DNA of 64,000 nt, taken from the NCBI GenBank assembly GCA_963781785.1, contig CAWAHD010000002.1, positions 5,580,001 to 5,644,000 of the forward strand. Direction: 5' to 3'. The translations under genes were made by a program, and so were the position numbers. Shown here piece after piece: positions 9,500-18,015 of this stretch. The stretch comes from CAWAHD01 sp963781785. Its GTDB lineage: Bacteria; Planctomycetota; Planctomycetia; Isosphaerales; Isosphaeraceae. Positions within the stretch are counted from its first letter, which is position 1. Each line of letters opens with the position of its first letter. Below the pieces are notes generated by a model, which did not search any database, had not been told where the DNA came from, and worked only from the letters and a program-made list of their open reading frames with translations.

Positions 9500-10899
9500 T
9501 CAGCGCCGGTTAACCAGCCCGGTGTAATTCCTCATGACCAGGTGGCTGTCGATCTTTTGTACCAGGTCAAGGCAGACGCTGATGACGATCAACAGCCCGG
9601 TGCCGCCCAGGAACGAGGCAACGGTCCAGTCGACGTCAAGGCTCGTCTGCACGAGCGAAGGGATGACCGCGACCAGAGCCAGGAATGCCGCGCCGACGTA
9701 GGTGATGCGCAGCATCACTTTCTCGAGGTAGTCTGCCGTGCGGCGGCCCGGCCTGTAACCGGGAATGAAGCTGCCGTAATCCTTGAGGTTCTCGGCCATG
9801 TCCTTGGGGTTGAATGTGATGGCCGTCCAGAAATAGCAGAAGAAATAGATCAGGACGATGTAACACACTGTGTAAATGTAACTCTGGCGCGTGAAAGCAT
9901 CGGCCAGGTTCTGGAACATGTGGGCAAACAGCGAGCTGGGCCTCCAACTGTCGGTGCGGAGGTTGGTGGTCACCCGCGCCAGGCTGCCGAACACGAACGA
10001 CGGGAAGATCAGCAGGCTGGACGCAAAGATGATCGGCATCACGCCCGCCTGGTTGACCTTCAAGGGAAGGAACTGCTTGGTGCCGCCAAAAACGCGTCGG
10101 CCGCGCACGTGCTTGGCCGACTGGGTGGGAATCCGCCGCTGGCTCTCGGTGATCGCAATCACGCCGACCACAACCGTGATGAAAAGCCCAATCAAGAGGA
10201 AGATCGTGCTGATGCCGTACTTGCCGGCCGGCGGACTCAGCATCGAGGTCGAGTTGTACCACAGGCCGTTGGGGCCGGTGATCGCCACCGGCAGCCGCGC
10301 CAGGATGCCGGCCATGATCAAGAGGCTGATGCCGTTGCCGATGCCGTACTCGTCGATCTGCTCGCCGATCCACATCAGAAAGATCGTGCCGGCAGTCATG
10401 ATACAGACGCACACCAGCCCATGCCAGAAGTCGCGGTACTGGATCAACACCACATCCATCTGCGCACTCATCATATATTGAACCCAGAATGAGCTTTGCA
10501 CGGCGAGAGCGAAACGGTGGCGTACCGCGTATATTCGTTGATTCGTTTTCGCCCGCTCTCCCCCTCTTTCATCATGGCCTCGAGCGAGGGGACGACGCTG
10601 CCCAAAAGCTGGAAGATGATCGATGCCGAGATATAGGGCATGATCCCCAGCCCGAAGATCGTGCTCATGCCGATCGAGGTGCCGCCGAACATCGCCACGG
10701 TGCCGAACAGCTTGCCGGCGGTGTTGCCGGACTGCTTGTCTTCCCAGCTTCTCAGCTTCTCCTGGTTGACGATCGGCAGGGGGACGTAGAAGCCGATGCG
10801 ATAGATGGCCAGGAGCAAGGCGGTGAACAGGATCTTGCGCCTCAGCTCGGGCACCTTGAAGATGGTGATCAGCTTGTCCACGGGCAATGGCCTCCGCAA
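9500..10899 (-). CDS. secY: Preprotein translocase subunit SecY, frameshifted
   Basis: Membrane channel of the Sec translocon. The N-terminal part is read from 10899 (KLITIFKVPELRRKILFTAL, TM1, then GIMPYISASIIFQLLGSVVP, then GESGRKRINEYTRYATVSL). The rest, from QSSFWVQYMM on, is in another frame and includes the long run of TM segments, PLKVNQAGVMPIIFASSLL and PGYRPGRRTADYLEKVM. The junction is at about 10,495-10,510, in the cytoplasmic loop and start of TM3, and one missing base would repair it. The protein would then be about 466 residues. SecY is essential, so a base-call or assembly error is the likely cause. Confidence 0.9.
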
Positions 10900-11081
10900 G
10901 ACCGGTGGGGTTGCCCGGCTCGCGCCGGGCCGCTGCGCCGTTTCGTTTTCTCACTCAAATAGGACAAACATCCGGCGGCGATCGCCTCATCTCGGCTCGT
11001 TGGACACCGGCCGGGGGCTGGGTTGTCAAAAAGTTGGGCTGGTGCAAGCCGCACGTTAACCCACGGGTAGCCCTCGACTTT

Positions 11082-11588
11082 TCATCCGCCCGCCGGCGGC
11101 TGGCTTTTCGGCCGTCCGGAAACGGCATGGGGCTTGTACGGCACGACGACGGTCTTGCCCCCGGCGGCAGTGATCTTGGCGACGGCCGATTCGCTGAACC
11201 GGGTGGCATGCACTTCGAGCGGCTTCGACACCGTGCCCGTGGCCAGGATCTTGATCCCGTCGAACTCCTGTCCCTTGACCAGCCCCTTGGTCCGCAAGGA
11301 CTGCTCGTCGACGACCGCGCCGGGCTCATACCGCGCCTCGAGCGCTGCCAGGTTGACGATGGCGTAAGCCTTCTTGAAGGCTCCATTAACGAAACCGCGC
11401 TTGGGGATGCGCCGGGCCAGCGGCATCTGGCCCCCCTCGAAGATCGGGCTCAGCTTGAAACCCTGGCGCGAGGCGTGGCCCTTGTGCCCCTTGCTCGATG
11501 TCTTGCCGTGCCCGGAGCCGATCCCGCGGCCGATCCGCTTCCGCTTCTTGCGGCGGTGAATGCCCTGATGGACGTCGTGTAATTGCAT
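11082..11588 (-). CDS. rplO: Ribosomal protein uL15
   Basis: 168 residues, with family blocks KKRKRIGRGIGSGHGKTSS, GHKGHASRQGF and FEGGQMPLARRIPKRGF. The start codon overlaps the rpsE stop (TAATG-type overlap at 11586-11590), so translation is coupled. In most bacteria rpmD (L30) lies between rpsE and rplO; here there is no room for it. The tail ends in SQPPAGG. Confidence 0.95.
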   Translation of the reverse strand: MQLHDVHQGIHRRKKRKRIGRGIGSGHGKTSSKGHKGHASRQGFKLSPIFEGGQMPLARRIPKRGFVNGAFKKAYAIVNLAALEARYEPGAVVDEQSLRTKGLVKGQEFDGIKILATGTVSKPLEVHATRFSESAVAKITAAGGKTVVVPYKPHAVSGRPKSQPPAGG

Positions 11589-12130
11589 TACAGATTGACT
11601 CCTCGCAGCCGGGCGATCTCTTCCTTGGTCCTCAGTCGCAGCAAGGCATCGATTGCGGCCTTGACCAGGTTGAGCTTGTTGTTGGAACCGAAGCTCTTGG
11701 TCAGGATATCCTTGACTCCGGCGGCACCCACCACGGCCCGCACGGCCCCCCCAGCGATGACGCCGGTCCCAGGGCTGGCTGGCATCAAGAGGACCTTGGC
11801 GGCGCCGTACCGCCCGATCACGGCGTGCGGGATCGTGCCTCCTCTGAGGTTGACCCGCTTCATTTGCTTATGGGCGTCCTTGACGCCTTTCTCCACGGCA
11901 GGAGGAACCTCATTGGCCTTGCCGTAGCCCCAACCGACCTGGCCGCGGCCATTACCGACGACGACCAGGGCGTTGAAGCTGAACCGCCGCCCGCCTTTGA
12001 CCACCGCCGCGCAGCGACGGATCGAAACCACGCTTTCGTTCCACTCGCCACGATCGCGGTCCCGATCTCGATCCCGGTCGCGATCCCGATCTCGACCCTC
12101 GTTCGCCACGGGCCTGGTCTCCTTTGCCAA
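11588..12130 (-). CDS. rpsE: Ribosomal protein uS5
   Basis: 180 residues; the core begins at GEWNESVVSIRRCAAVVKGG and contains VVVGNGRGQVGWGYGKANEV and PASPGTGVIAGGAVRAVVG. The N-terminus carries an unusual run of seven Arg-Asp repeats (residues about 13-27), encoded by an imperfect short tandem repeat at about 12,045-12,100. This charged tail would face the solvent or rRNA. Coupled to rplO by overlap. Confidence 0.95.
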   Translation of the reverse strand: MAKETRPVANEGRDRDRDRDRDRDRDRGEWNESVVSIRRCAAVVKGGRRFSFNALVVVGNGRGQVGWGYGKANEVPPAVEKGVKDAHKQMKRVNLRGGTIPHAVIGRYGAAKVLLMPASPGTGVIAGGAVRAVVGAAGVKDILTKSFGSNNKLNLVKAAIDALLRLRTKEEIARLRGVNL

Positions 12131-12182
12131 TTATCCGAGCTAATGCCTACGCCACTTCGATTTTCGGTCACTTGCCTGGTGA

Positions 12183-12560
12183 TCAGAATTTCAACCCTGC
12201 GTCTCGGGCAGCCTGTGCCAGCGCCTCGACGCGCCCGTGATACTTGTAGCTTCGACGGTCGAAGCAAACCTTGTCAATACCGGCCTTTCTGGCACGCTCG
12301 GCGACGACCCGGCCCACGTGGGCCGCCGCTGCCTTGTTGCCTCCGTACTTGAGCTGTGCGCGGACCTCCGGGTCGAGGGTGCTCGCCGAGATCAAAGTCG
12401 TCCCCGACTGGTCGTTGATCATCTGGGCGTAGATGTGCTTCGAGCTGCGGAAGACCGCGAGCCGGGGACGTTCGGACGTTCCGAACATCCGGTTGCGCAC
12501 ACGCCGCTGGCGCCGCAGACGCCGGGTTTGCACCAGCCGTTGTTGATTTGCGATGTTCAC
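12183..12560 (-). CDS. rplR: Ribosomal protein uL18
   Basis: 125 residues, binds 5S rRNA. Blocks: RRVRNRMFGTSERPRLAVFRS, KHIYAQMINDQSGTTLISAS and DKVCFDRRSYKYHGRVEALA. It lies between rplF and rpsE with about 50-60 bp spacers, wider than the near-overlaps typical of proteobacterial spc operons. Confidence 0.95.
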   Translation of the reverse strand: MNIANQQRLVQTRRLRRQRRVRNRMFGTSERPRLAVFRSSKHIYAQMINDQSGTTLISASTLDPEVRAQLKYGGNKAAAAHVGRVVAERARKAGIDKVCFDRRSYKYHGRVEALAQAARDAGLKF

Positions 12561-12623
12561 GGGAATTGTCCTCGAGTCAAAGAATACGACGGCGCGGCCG
12601 GCTCGGGCGATTCACACCATGAG

Positions 12624-13175
12624 TCACTTGGCACCGAACGCCTTGCCTGCCTTGCGGCGGACGAACTCTCCTTCGTAACGGATGCCCTTGCCTTTGTAGG
12701 GCTCTGGCGGGCGGACCTTGCGGACGACCGCGGCAAACTGGCCGACGGCTTGCTTGTCCGGGCCGCTGATTGTGATGTGGGTGGGATCGGGCACGACCAC
12801 CGAAACGCCCTGTGGAGCTTCCAGGACAACCTGGTTGGCATAGCCGACCTGAAGCGCGACCGTGTTTGCCTTTTTGAGCTGAGCCTGGTAGCCGACCCCG
12901 ACGATTTCGAGCTTCTTGGTATAGCCGCTTGTCACTCCCTGGACCATGTTGGCGACCAGGCTGCGGGTCAGCCCATGGAGCGATCGATTGACCCGCTCGT
13001 CGTCATGGCGGGCAACCAGGATCTGCCCGCTCTTCTGGTCGAAGGTCACGTCGATTTCGGGCCGGTGCGTGTACCGGAGCTTTCCCTTGGGACCTTCGAC
13101 CTCGATCGTCGACTCCGCGATCGAGACTTTCACGGTCGGGGGCACAGGCACGGGCTTACGTCCAATCCGCGACAT
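12624..13175 (-). CDS. rplF: Ribosomal protein uL6
   Basis: 183 residues. Starts MSRIGRKPVPVPPTVKV and has the two-fold repeat of the family plus the C-terminal signature PEPYKGKGIRYEGEFVRRKAG. Near the GTPase-associated centre of the large subunit. Next gene downstream is rplR. Confidence 0.95.
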   Translation of the reverse strand: MSRIGRKPVPVPPTVKVSIAESTIEVEGPKGKLRYTHRPEIDVTFDQKSGQILVARHDDERVNRSLHGLTRSLVANMVQGVTSGYTKKLEIVGVGYQAQLKKANTVALQVGYANQVVLEAPQGVSVVVPDPTHITISGPDKQAVGQFAAVVRKVRPPEPYKGKGIRYEGEFVRRKAGKAFGAK

Positions 13176-13282
13176 GGGTCTATCGTCCTTATCGTCGAGT
13201 GAATTCGGCTCAAGCGGTTTCCACGCTGCGGGCTGGCTGGCCCGGGTGATGGCCGGTCCGGGGCCGCGTGCAAGGGGGCCGG

Positions 13283-13678
13283 TCAGTGGATCAAGGCCAG
13301 GACCTCGCCGCCGACCTTCTCGGTGCGGGCGCGGCGGTCGCTGATGACTCCCCGGGGGGTGCTCAAGATCTGGATCCCCATCCCTCCCAGGACCGGCTTC
13401 AGCTCGCGGTAGCCCATGTAGACGCGTCTGCCGGGTTTGCTGACCCGGTCGATCCGGTTGATCAGCCGCTCACCATTGGGGCCGTATTTCATGTGCAGTC
13501 GCAGGGTTTTCGCCGGGACGGTCTCGATTTCCTCGAAGTCCCAGATATAACCCTCGTCTTTCAAGACCTGGGCAATGCCGCGTCTCATCTGGGAAGCGGG
13601 CATGTCCAGCAGGGTGCGTTCGATCCGCACGCCATTGCGAATGCGGGTGAGCATGTCGGCGATCGGGTCGGTCATCAT
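13283..13678 (-). CDS. rpsH: Ribosomal protein uS8
   Basis: 131 residues. Two adjacent ATG codons (13678 and 13675) are possible; MTDPIADMLTRIRNG is the family start. C-terminal STPRGVISDRRARTEKVGGE is conserved. S8 often represses its own spc operon by binding the mRNA; I did not identify such a site here. Confidence 0.95.
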   Translation of the reverse strand: MMTDPIADMLTRIRNGVRIERTLLDMPASQMRRGIAQVLKDEGYIWDFEEIETVPAKTLRLHMKYGPNGERLINRIDRVSKPGRRVYMGYRELKPVLGGMGIQILSTPRGVISDRRARTEKVGGEVLALIH

Positions 13679-13877
13679 GGCGAAGGAGCCTTGTTAATCC
13701 GTCGCGGGTCACGCAGCGGGTGGATCGCACGGAAGCCCAGAGCGGCCTCGGAGACGACCCGCTAGGTCGGCGCGTCGGGGGCAGAATTCGTATCGTACCT
13801 GTTCAAAGAGCTTGCAACCGCCTGCCGAGGCCAAGGCTCGGAACGGGCGGCCGCATAGAGCCGGTGCGGCCCGGGCC

Positions 13878-14063
13878 TCACCAGCTCGCTTTCTTGACAC
13901 CCGGAATCAGGCCGCGGAGCGCCAGGTTCCGGAAGCAGATCCGGCAGACGCCGAACTTTCGGTAATAGCCGCGGGGACGTCCGCACAAGCGGCAGCGGTT
14001 GCGATGTTGAACCGCAAACTTGCGGGGCGTCTCCGACTTGATTTTCTGGGCCTTCGTGGACAT
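13878..14063 (-). CDS. rpsN: Ribosomal protein uS14, zinc-binding type
   Basis: 61 residues from the ATG at 14063; the longer frame adds 35 residues that are not S14. Four cysteines (CRLCGRPRGYYRKFGVCRIC) form the zinc ribbon of the C+ type. The C-terminus LALRGLIPGVKKASW is canonical. Sits between rplE and rpsH, as in most spc operons. Confidence 0.95.
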   Translation of the reverse strand: MSTKAQKIKSETPRKFAVQHRNRCRLCGRPRGYYRKFGVCRICFRNLALRGLIPGVKKASW

Positions 14064-14097
14064 GGTCAGCTCACCCACACCTCGGTAAAGGGAATCG

Positions 14098-14652
14098 TCA
14101 GTTGGCCTTGGCCGGCTGGCGGAACGGCAGTCCAAAATGGCGCAGCAGCTCGCGGGCCTGGTCGTCATTGTGGGCTGTGGTCACGATCGTGATGTCCATG
14201 CCGTGGGCATGCTGCATCTTGTCGGCGTCGATCTCCGGGAAGACGACCTGCTCGGCCAGGCCCAGGCTGTAATTGCCGTGGCCGTCGAAGCTGTTGGGGT
14301 TGACTCCGCGAAAGTCCCTGATTCGCGGCAAGGCGATCGAGATCAGCCGATCGAGGAACTCGTACATCCGGCGGCCGCGGAGGGTGACCTTGCAGCCGAT
14401 ATCGTTGCCTTCGCGGAGCCGGAAACCCGACACCGACACCTTGGCCTTGGTGATCACCGGCTTCTGACCGCTGATCTTGCTCAAGCTGTCGGCAGCGGAG
14501 TCAAGCAGGGTCTTGTCCTGGGTGGCGCGGCCCACGCCCATGTTGATGACGATCTTGGTCAACTTGGGGATCGCCATCGGGTTGTCGTGATTGAACTTGG
14601 CGGCGAGCGCCTTGGCGATCTCGTTCTTGTAAAGTTCCTGCAAGCGAGCCAT
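14098..14652 (-). CDS. rplE: Ribosomal protein uL5
   Basis: 184 residues from the ATG at 14652 (MARLQELYKNEIAKALAAKF), with a GAGG site about 9 bases upstream; an alternative ATG three codons earlier overlaps that site. Blocks: PKLTKIVINMGVGRA, ISGQKPVITKAKVSVSGFRL and DFRGVNPNSFDGHGNYSLGL. Binds 5S rRNA. A much longer frame upstream is an artefact over rplX. Confidence 0.95.
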   Translation of the reverse strand: MARLQELYKNEIAKALAAKFNHDNPMAIPKLTKIVINMGVGRATQDKTLLDSAADSLSKISGQKPVITKAKVSVSGFRLREGNDIGCKVTLRGRRMYEFLDRLISIALPRIRDFRGVNPNSFDGHGNYSLGLAEQVVFPEIDADKMQHAHGMDITIVTTAHNDDQARELLRHFGLPFRQPAKAN

Positions 14653-14672
14653 TCCCGTCATCCTCTGGTTGG

Positions 14673-15071
14673 TCAGGCAGTCCTGGACGCAGACCGAGCC
14701 TTGGCGCGGGCCGGCTTCTTCGGGCCCAGGTTGCCCAGGTTGGCGCCACACGACTTGCAATAGCGCTGCTTCTGGCCGTCGTCGGTGAAACGGTGGCCGA
14801 TGCGGACGCCGCGGTTGCACTTCGAGCAATAAAGTAAAACGTTGGAAACGTCGATGGGCATCTCCTTGGAGAGCCGGCCTCCCTGCGGGTTCTTCTGGCT
14901 GGGCCGCAGGTGCTTGTACACGCGGTTGACTCCCTCGACGACGACCTTGTTCTGCGCGGGGAGGACGCGCAGCACCTTGGCGACCTTGCGCTGACCGGGG
15001 ATTCCCTTGTCGTCGCCGGTGATCACTTCAACCTGGTCGTCTTTACGAACGTGCATGATCGGCTCGCTCAC
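14673..15071 (-). CDS. rplX: Ribosomal protein uL24 with C-terminal zinc-ribbon-like extension
   Basis: 132 residues. The KOW core is VRKDDQVEVITGDDKGIPGQ followed by KVVVEGVNRVYKHLRPSQ. After the usual PIDVSNVLLY segment there are two CxxC pairs (CSKCNRGVRIGHRF and YCKSCGANLG), which look like a zinc ribbon, followed by a basic Lys/Arg/Ala tail. Many L24 proteins are about 105 residues and have no or fewer cysteines, so the extension stands out. Start MSEPIMHVRK; MHVRK is also possible. Confidence 0.94.
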   Translation of the reverse strand: MSEPIMHVRKDDQVEVITGDDKGIPGQRKVAKVLRVLPAQNKVVVEGVNRVYKHLRPSQKNPQGGRLSKEMPIDVSNVLLYCSKCNRGVRIGHRFTDDGQKQRYCKSCGANLGNLGPKKPARAKARSASRTA

Positions 15072-15107
15072 TTTACGGCTAAACGGAAACCTGGGTTGGA
15101 CGCGGTC

Positions 15108-15488
15108 TCAAACGACTTCGGCTGCCAGGCTGATGATCTTCATGAACTGGCGCTCGCGCAGCTCGCGTGCGATCGCCCCGAAGATGCGGGTGCCGCGCGG
15201 GTTCTTCTCGGGATCGATCAGGACGACTGCGTTGCGGTCGAACTTGACGTAGGACCCGTCGCTGCGCCGGGTCTGGTTCCGGGTGCGCACGATGACGCAG
15301 CGGACGACCTCGCCCGCCTTGACGTCGCCGCCGGAGGCGGCCTTCTTGACGCTGGCGATGATCGTGTCGCCCAGGCCGGCAGCGCGCCTTTTGTACCGTG
15401 ATGCGCTGCCCCCGAGGACCTTGATGCACATCACTTCCTTGGCCCCCGTGTTGTCGGCCACGTCGAGCCGCGTTTGCATCTGGATCAT
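15108..15488 (-). CDS. rplN: Ribosomal protein uL14
   Basis: 126 residues, starts MIQMQTRLDVADNTGAKEVM. Contains the signature KAGEVVRCVIVRTRN and ends with the family block RELRERQFMKIISLAAEVV. Forms an intersubunit bridge. About 35 bp upstream of rplX on the same strand. Confidence 0.96.
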   Translation of the reverse strand: MIQMQTRLDVADNTGAKEVMCIKVLGGSASRYKRRAAGLGDTIIASVKKAASGGDVKAGEVVRCVIVRTRNQTRRSDGSYVKFDRNAVVLIDPEKNPRGTRIFGAIARELRERQFMKIISLAAEVV

Positions 15489-15626
15489 GGGAGGAACTGT
15501 CTCGCTCTGCGATGGGCCCCGGGAGTATTTCCCCGCGGCCGTGGTGAGTTTGGTTCGAGGTTATCTTGCGGTCATCGATCGCGCCCGAACAAACCTGCCG
15601 TGGCGGTCCGCTCCGGGCTTTTTGGC

Positions 15627-15959
15627 TCAGGGCTGCCCCCGCGGTGCCTCGTCCTCGCCGGCCAGGGCCTGCTGGGCCCCGTGGCGGACGATCCGGATGA
15701 TCCGCCACCGCTTGAGCTTGGAGAGGGGCCGGGTCTCCATGATCTCGACATGGTCTCCCAGGTGCGACGAGTTGGCCTCGTCGTGGGCATAGCAGACAGT
15801 CCGCCGCTTGAGGAGCTTGCCGTACTTGGGATGAGGGACGAGCCGCTCGAGCATGACCCGGCGGGTCTTGGTCATCTTGTCGGAGGTGATGACCCCGATT
15901 TCCGTCTTGCGGCGGCGGCGCGCCGGCTTCTGTACGGGGGTTTCACTGGCTGGTGTCAT
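15627..15959 (-). CDS. rpsQ: Ribosomal protein uS17
   Basis: 110 residues. Core RKTEIGVITSDKMTKTRRVM, LVPHPKYGKLLKRRTVCYAH and HLGDHVEIMETRPLSKLKRW. It has short extensions at both ends compared with the ~85-residue norm, including an N-terminal ETPVQKPARRR and an acidic/Gln tail. Binds 16S rRNA near helix 11. Confidence 0.94.
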   Translation of the reverse strand: MTPASETPVQKPARRRRKTEIGVITSDKMTKTRRVMLERLVPHPKYGKLLKRRTVCYAHDEANSSHLGDHVEIMETRPLSKLKRWRIIRIVRHGAQQALAGEDEAPRGQP

Positions 15960-16085
15960 CGGGCATTTCTCGCGGTCGCGTTATCGATCCGGGATCGTTC
16001 ACGGGCACGTCGCTTGGGTTCCGGGAACCCCCCCAGGGAGGCCGTACCTCCAAGAGGGGCCGGCAGCAAGCCGGCTTGTGGTCCG

Positions 16086-16110
16086 GTCGAGTCGAGTCGA
16101 GTCGAGTCGA
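16086..16110. repeat. Perfect (GTCGA)5 short tandem repeat
   Basis: Five exact copies of the pentamer GTCGA at 16086-16110, immediately before the rpmC stop codon on its downstream side (minus strand). A slippage-prone microsatellite in the rpmC-rpsQ spacer. It is outside both reading frames. Confidence 0.85.
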
Positions 16111-16111
16111 G

Positions 16112-16336
16112 TCACTTGGGTGCGGCTCCAACCGCCAGGCCGCGCTCGATCTCGCGGAGCCGCAAGATGGTCTTGATGCGGGCGACCTCGCGCTTGGCCT
16201 TGATGATCTCGCTGGGTGCTTCGAGCCGCTCGGTCTCGCTCTGGAGGCGCAGCCGGAACAGATTGTGCTGGACCTCCTTGAGGAGCAGATCGAGCTGCTC
16301 GTCGGTCTGGTCGCGGAGTTCGGCTGGCTTGGACAT
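16112..16336 (-). CDS. rpmC: Ribosomal protein uL29
   Basis: 74 residues. MSKPAELRDQTDEQLDLLLK, then HNLFRLRLQSETERLEAPSE and RREVARIKT-type helix (KREVARIKTILRLREIERGL). Near the polypeptide exit tunnel. Ends 2 bp before the (GTCGA)5 repeat and sits about 20 bp downstream of rplP. Confidence 0.94.
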   Translation of the reverse strand: MSKPAELRDQTDEQLDLLLKEVQHNLFRLRLQSETERLEAPSEIIKAKREVARIKTILRLREIERGLAVGAAPK

Positions 16337-16355
16337 AGCTGAAGCGGCTCCTCAC

Positions 16356-16772
16356 TTAAACGGGGCGGCGGGTGACGAACCGGCAAGTCACCGGCATCTT
16401 CTGCGCCACCCGGGCCAAGACTTCGCGAGCGGCCTCTTCGCTCAGGCCGCTGATCTCGTAGAGGATGGTACCGGGCTTGACGACCGCGGCCCAGAATTCG
16501 ACTTCTCCCTTACCCTTGCCCATGCGAGTTTCCGCGGGGATGGCGGTCACGCTCTTATGGGGGAAGATCCGGATGTAAAGCTTGCCGCCGCCCTTGACCG
16601 CGTGGCTGGCCACAACGCGGCCGGACTCGATGGTCTGGGCGCTGATCCGGCCCGGCTCGAGGGTCTGCAAGCCGTACTCGCCGAACGAGACATAGTTGCC
16701 GCGCGTCGCGTTACCTTTTACGCGGCCTTTTTGGCTTTTTCGATACTTGACCCGCTTGGGCATCAGGGCCAT
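16356..16772 (-). CDS. rplP: Ribosomal protein uL16
   Basis: 138 residues. MPKRVKYRKSQKGRVKGNAT is the canonical N-terminus, with GDYGLQTLEP-like and HKSVTAIPAETRMGKGKGEV blocks. Start is ATG at 16772 (MALMPKR) or the internal ATG at 16763. Either way the first 53-62 bases overlap the 3' end of rpsC, which is unusual for this gene pair. Confidence 0.95.
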   Translation of the reverse strand: MALMPKRVKYRKSQKGRVKGNATRGNYVSFGEYGLQTLEPGRISAQTIESGRVVASHAVKGGGKLYIRIFPHKSVTAIPAETRMGKGKGEVEFWAAVVKPGTILYEISGLSEEAAREVLARVAQKMPVTCRFVTRRPV

Positions 16773-17412
16773 CGCCTGCCTCCACCTTCAAATAGTCGCC
16801 TTGGTTGACCCAGACTTTGATTCCAATGTGACCTTGCGCCGTCTTGGCCTCGGCGAAGCCGTAGTCGACCTTGGCGCGGAGCGTGCTCAAGGGGACGGAA
16901 CCGGCCGCATTGGCCTCGGTTCGCGACATCTCCGTTCCTCCCAGCCGGCCCGAGAGCTGGATCTTCACTCCCTTGGCGCCCCCGTCCATGGTCTGCTCGA
17001 TCGAGCGCTTCATGGTCCGGCGGAAACTCGACCGCTTCTGGAGCTGCTCGGCGATGTCTTCGCTGATGAGCTGCGCGTCGATCTCGGGCCGGGCCACTTC
17101 GACGATCTTGATCTCGATCCGGCGGCCGGTGAGCTCCTGCAAGTCTTTCTGCAAGACCTCGACCTCGGCCCCCTTGCGGCCGATGATCACGCCGGGGCGC
17201 GCCGTCGACAAGAGCACGGTCACCGCATCGCGGGTGCGCTCGATCTCGATCTTGGGAATCCCCGCGAAGCCATATTTCTTCTTGATGAACGCGCGGATCT
17301 TGAAGTCTTCGACCAGAAGGTCGGCGAATTCGTGCTTCGAGGCATACCAGCGGCTCCGCCAATCGTCCATGATTCCGACGCGGAAGCCGGTCGGTCGAAC
17401 TTTTTGTCCCAT
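16711..17412 (-). CDS. rpsC: Ribosomal protein uS3
   Basis: 233 residues. MGQKVRPTGFRVGIMDDWRS, KH domain with RPGVIIGRKGAEVE, and the C-terminal GAKGVKIQLSGRLGGTEMSR block. The canonical end is near IKVWVNQGDYLKVEAG. The last about 20 residues (GQVSKKPKRPRKR) are read from DNA that is also the start of rplP in another frame, so the true stop may have been lost. Binds mRNA at the entry channel. Confidence 0.94.
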   Translation of the reverse strand: MGQKVRPTGFRVGIMDDWRSRWYASKHEFADLLVEDFKIRAFIKKKYGFAGIPKIEIERTRDAVTVLLSTARPGVIIGRKGAEVEVLQKDLQELTGRRIEIKIVEVARPEIDAQLISEDIAEQLQKRSSFRRTMKRSIEQTMDGGAKGVKIQLSGRLGGTEMSRTEANAAGSVPLSTLRAKVDYGFAEAKTAQGHIGIKVWVNQGDYLKVEAGDGPDAQAGQVSKKPKRPRKR

Positions 17413-17556
17413 CCGTTTCTCGCCCTCGGGTTAATTGGTGCCGCGTGAGTCTCTTGTTTGTTCAACCATATCGGTTCGCTGTGCGCCTCCGCTTCGACGA
17501 GGCGGAGGCAGCCCCGGCTGAGTGCAGCCCGGGGCCGGAGTTCCGGGTTTGGAGTG

Positions 17557-17940
17557 TTATTTCTCGTCCTCGTCCTCCGTCGCCTTGAGCACGCTTTCGA
17601 GCGCGGCCAGCCCGATGACGATATGCGCGGTACGGCGGCGGATCAGGTAGGCCATGCCCCGTGCGCGGGGCATCAGGCGCTTGAACATCGGGCCGCCTTC
17701 GCCGCGGGCATCGAGCACGATCAGCTCGCCGACGTTGCGTATGCCCTTGTCTTCGGCGTTGGCCATGGCGCTTTTGAGCACGGACTCGACCAGCCGAGCA
17801 CCGCGGTGCGGCATGTACTTGAGGACGTCCAGGGCGTCGTCGGCGTAGTGGCCCCGGATCAGATCCAAGAGGGGCCGGACTTTCCGCACCGAGATCCGGG
17901 CAAAGCGGTGGGTCGCGTTGTAATCGGTTTTCACGCTCAT
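17557..17940 (-). CDS. rplV: Ribosomal protein uL22
   Basis: 127 residues. RFARISVRKVRPLLDLIRGH and the C-terminal signature FKRLMPRARGMAYLIRRRTA are clear. The acidic tail (ATEDEDEK) is a small extension. It lines the exit tunnel. Standard position between rpsS and rpsC, with a 145-bp spacer to rpsC that holds nothing recognisable. Confidence 0.95.
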   Translation of the reverse strand: MSVKTDYNATHRFARISVRKVRPLLDLIRGHYADDALDVLKYMPHRGARLVESVLKSAMANAEDKGIRNVGELIVLDARGEGGPMFKRLMPRARGMAYLIRRRTAHIVIGLAALESVLKATEDEDEK

Positions 17941-18015
17941 GGCCAGGAGTCTCGCGCAAAAGCCAGATGGAGGAGCCAGAGAACACGGCCAGCCGGCCGG
18001 TCCGGGGTCAAACGC

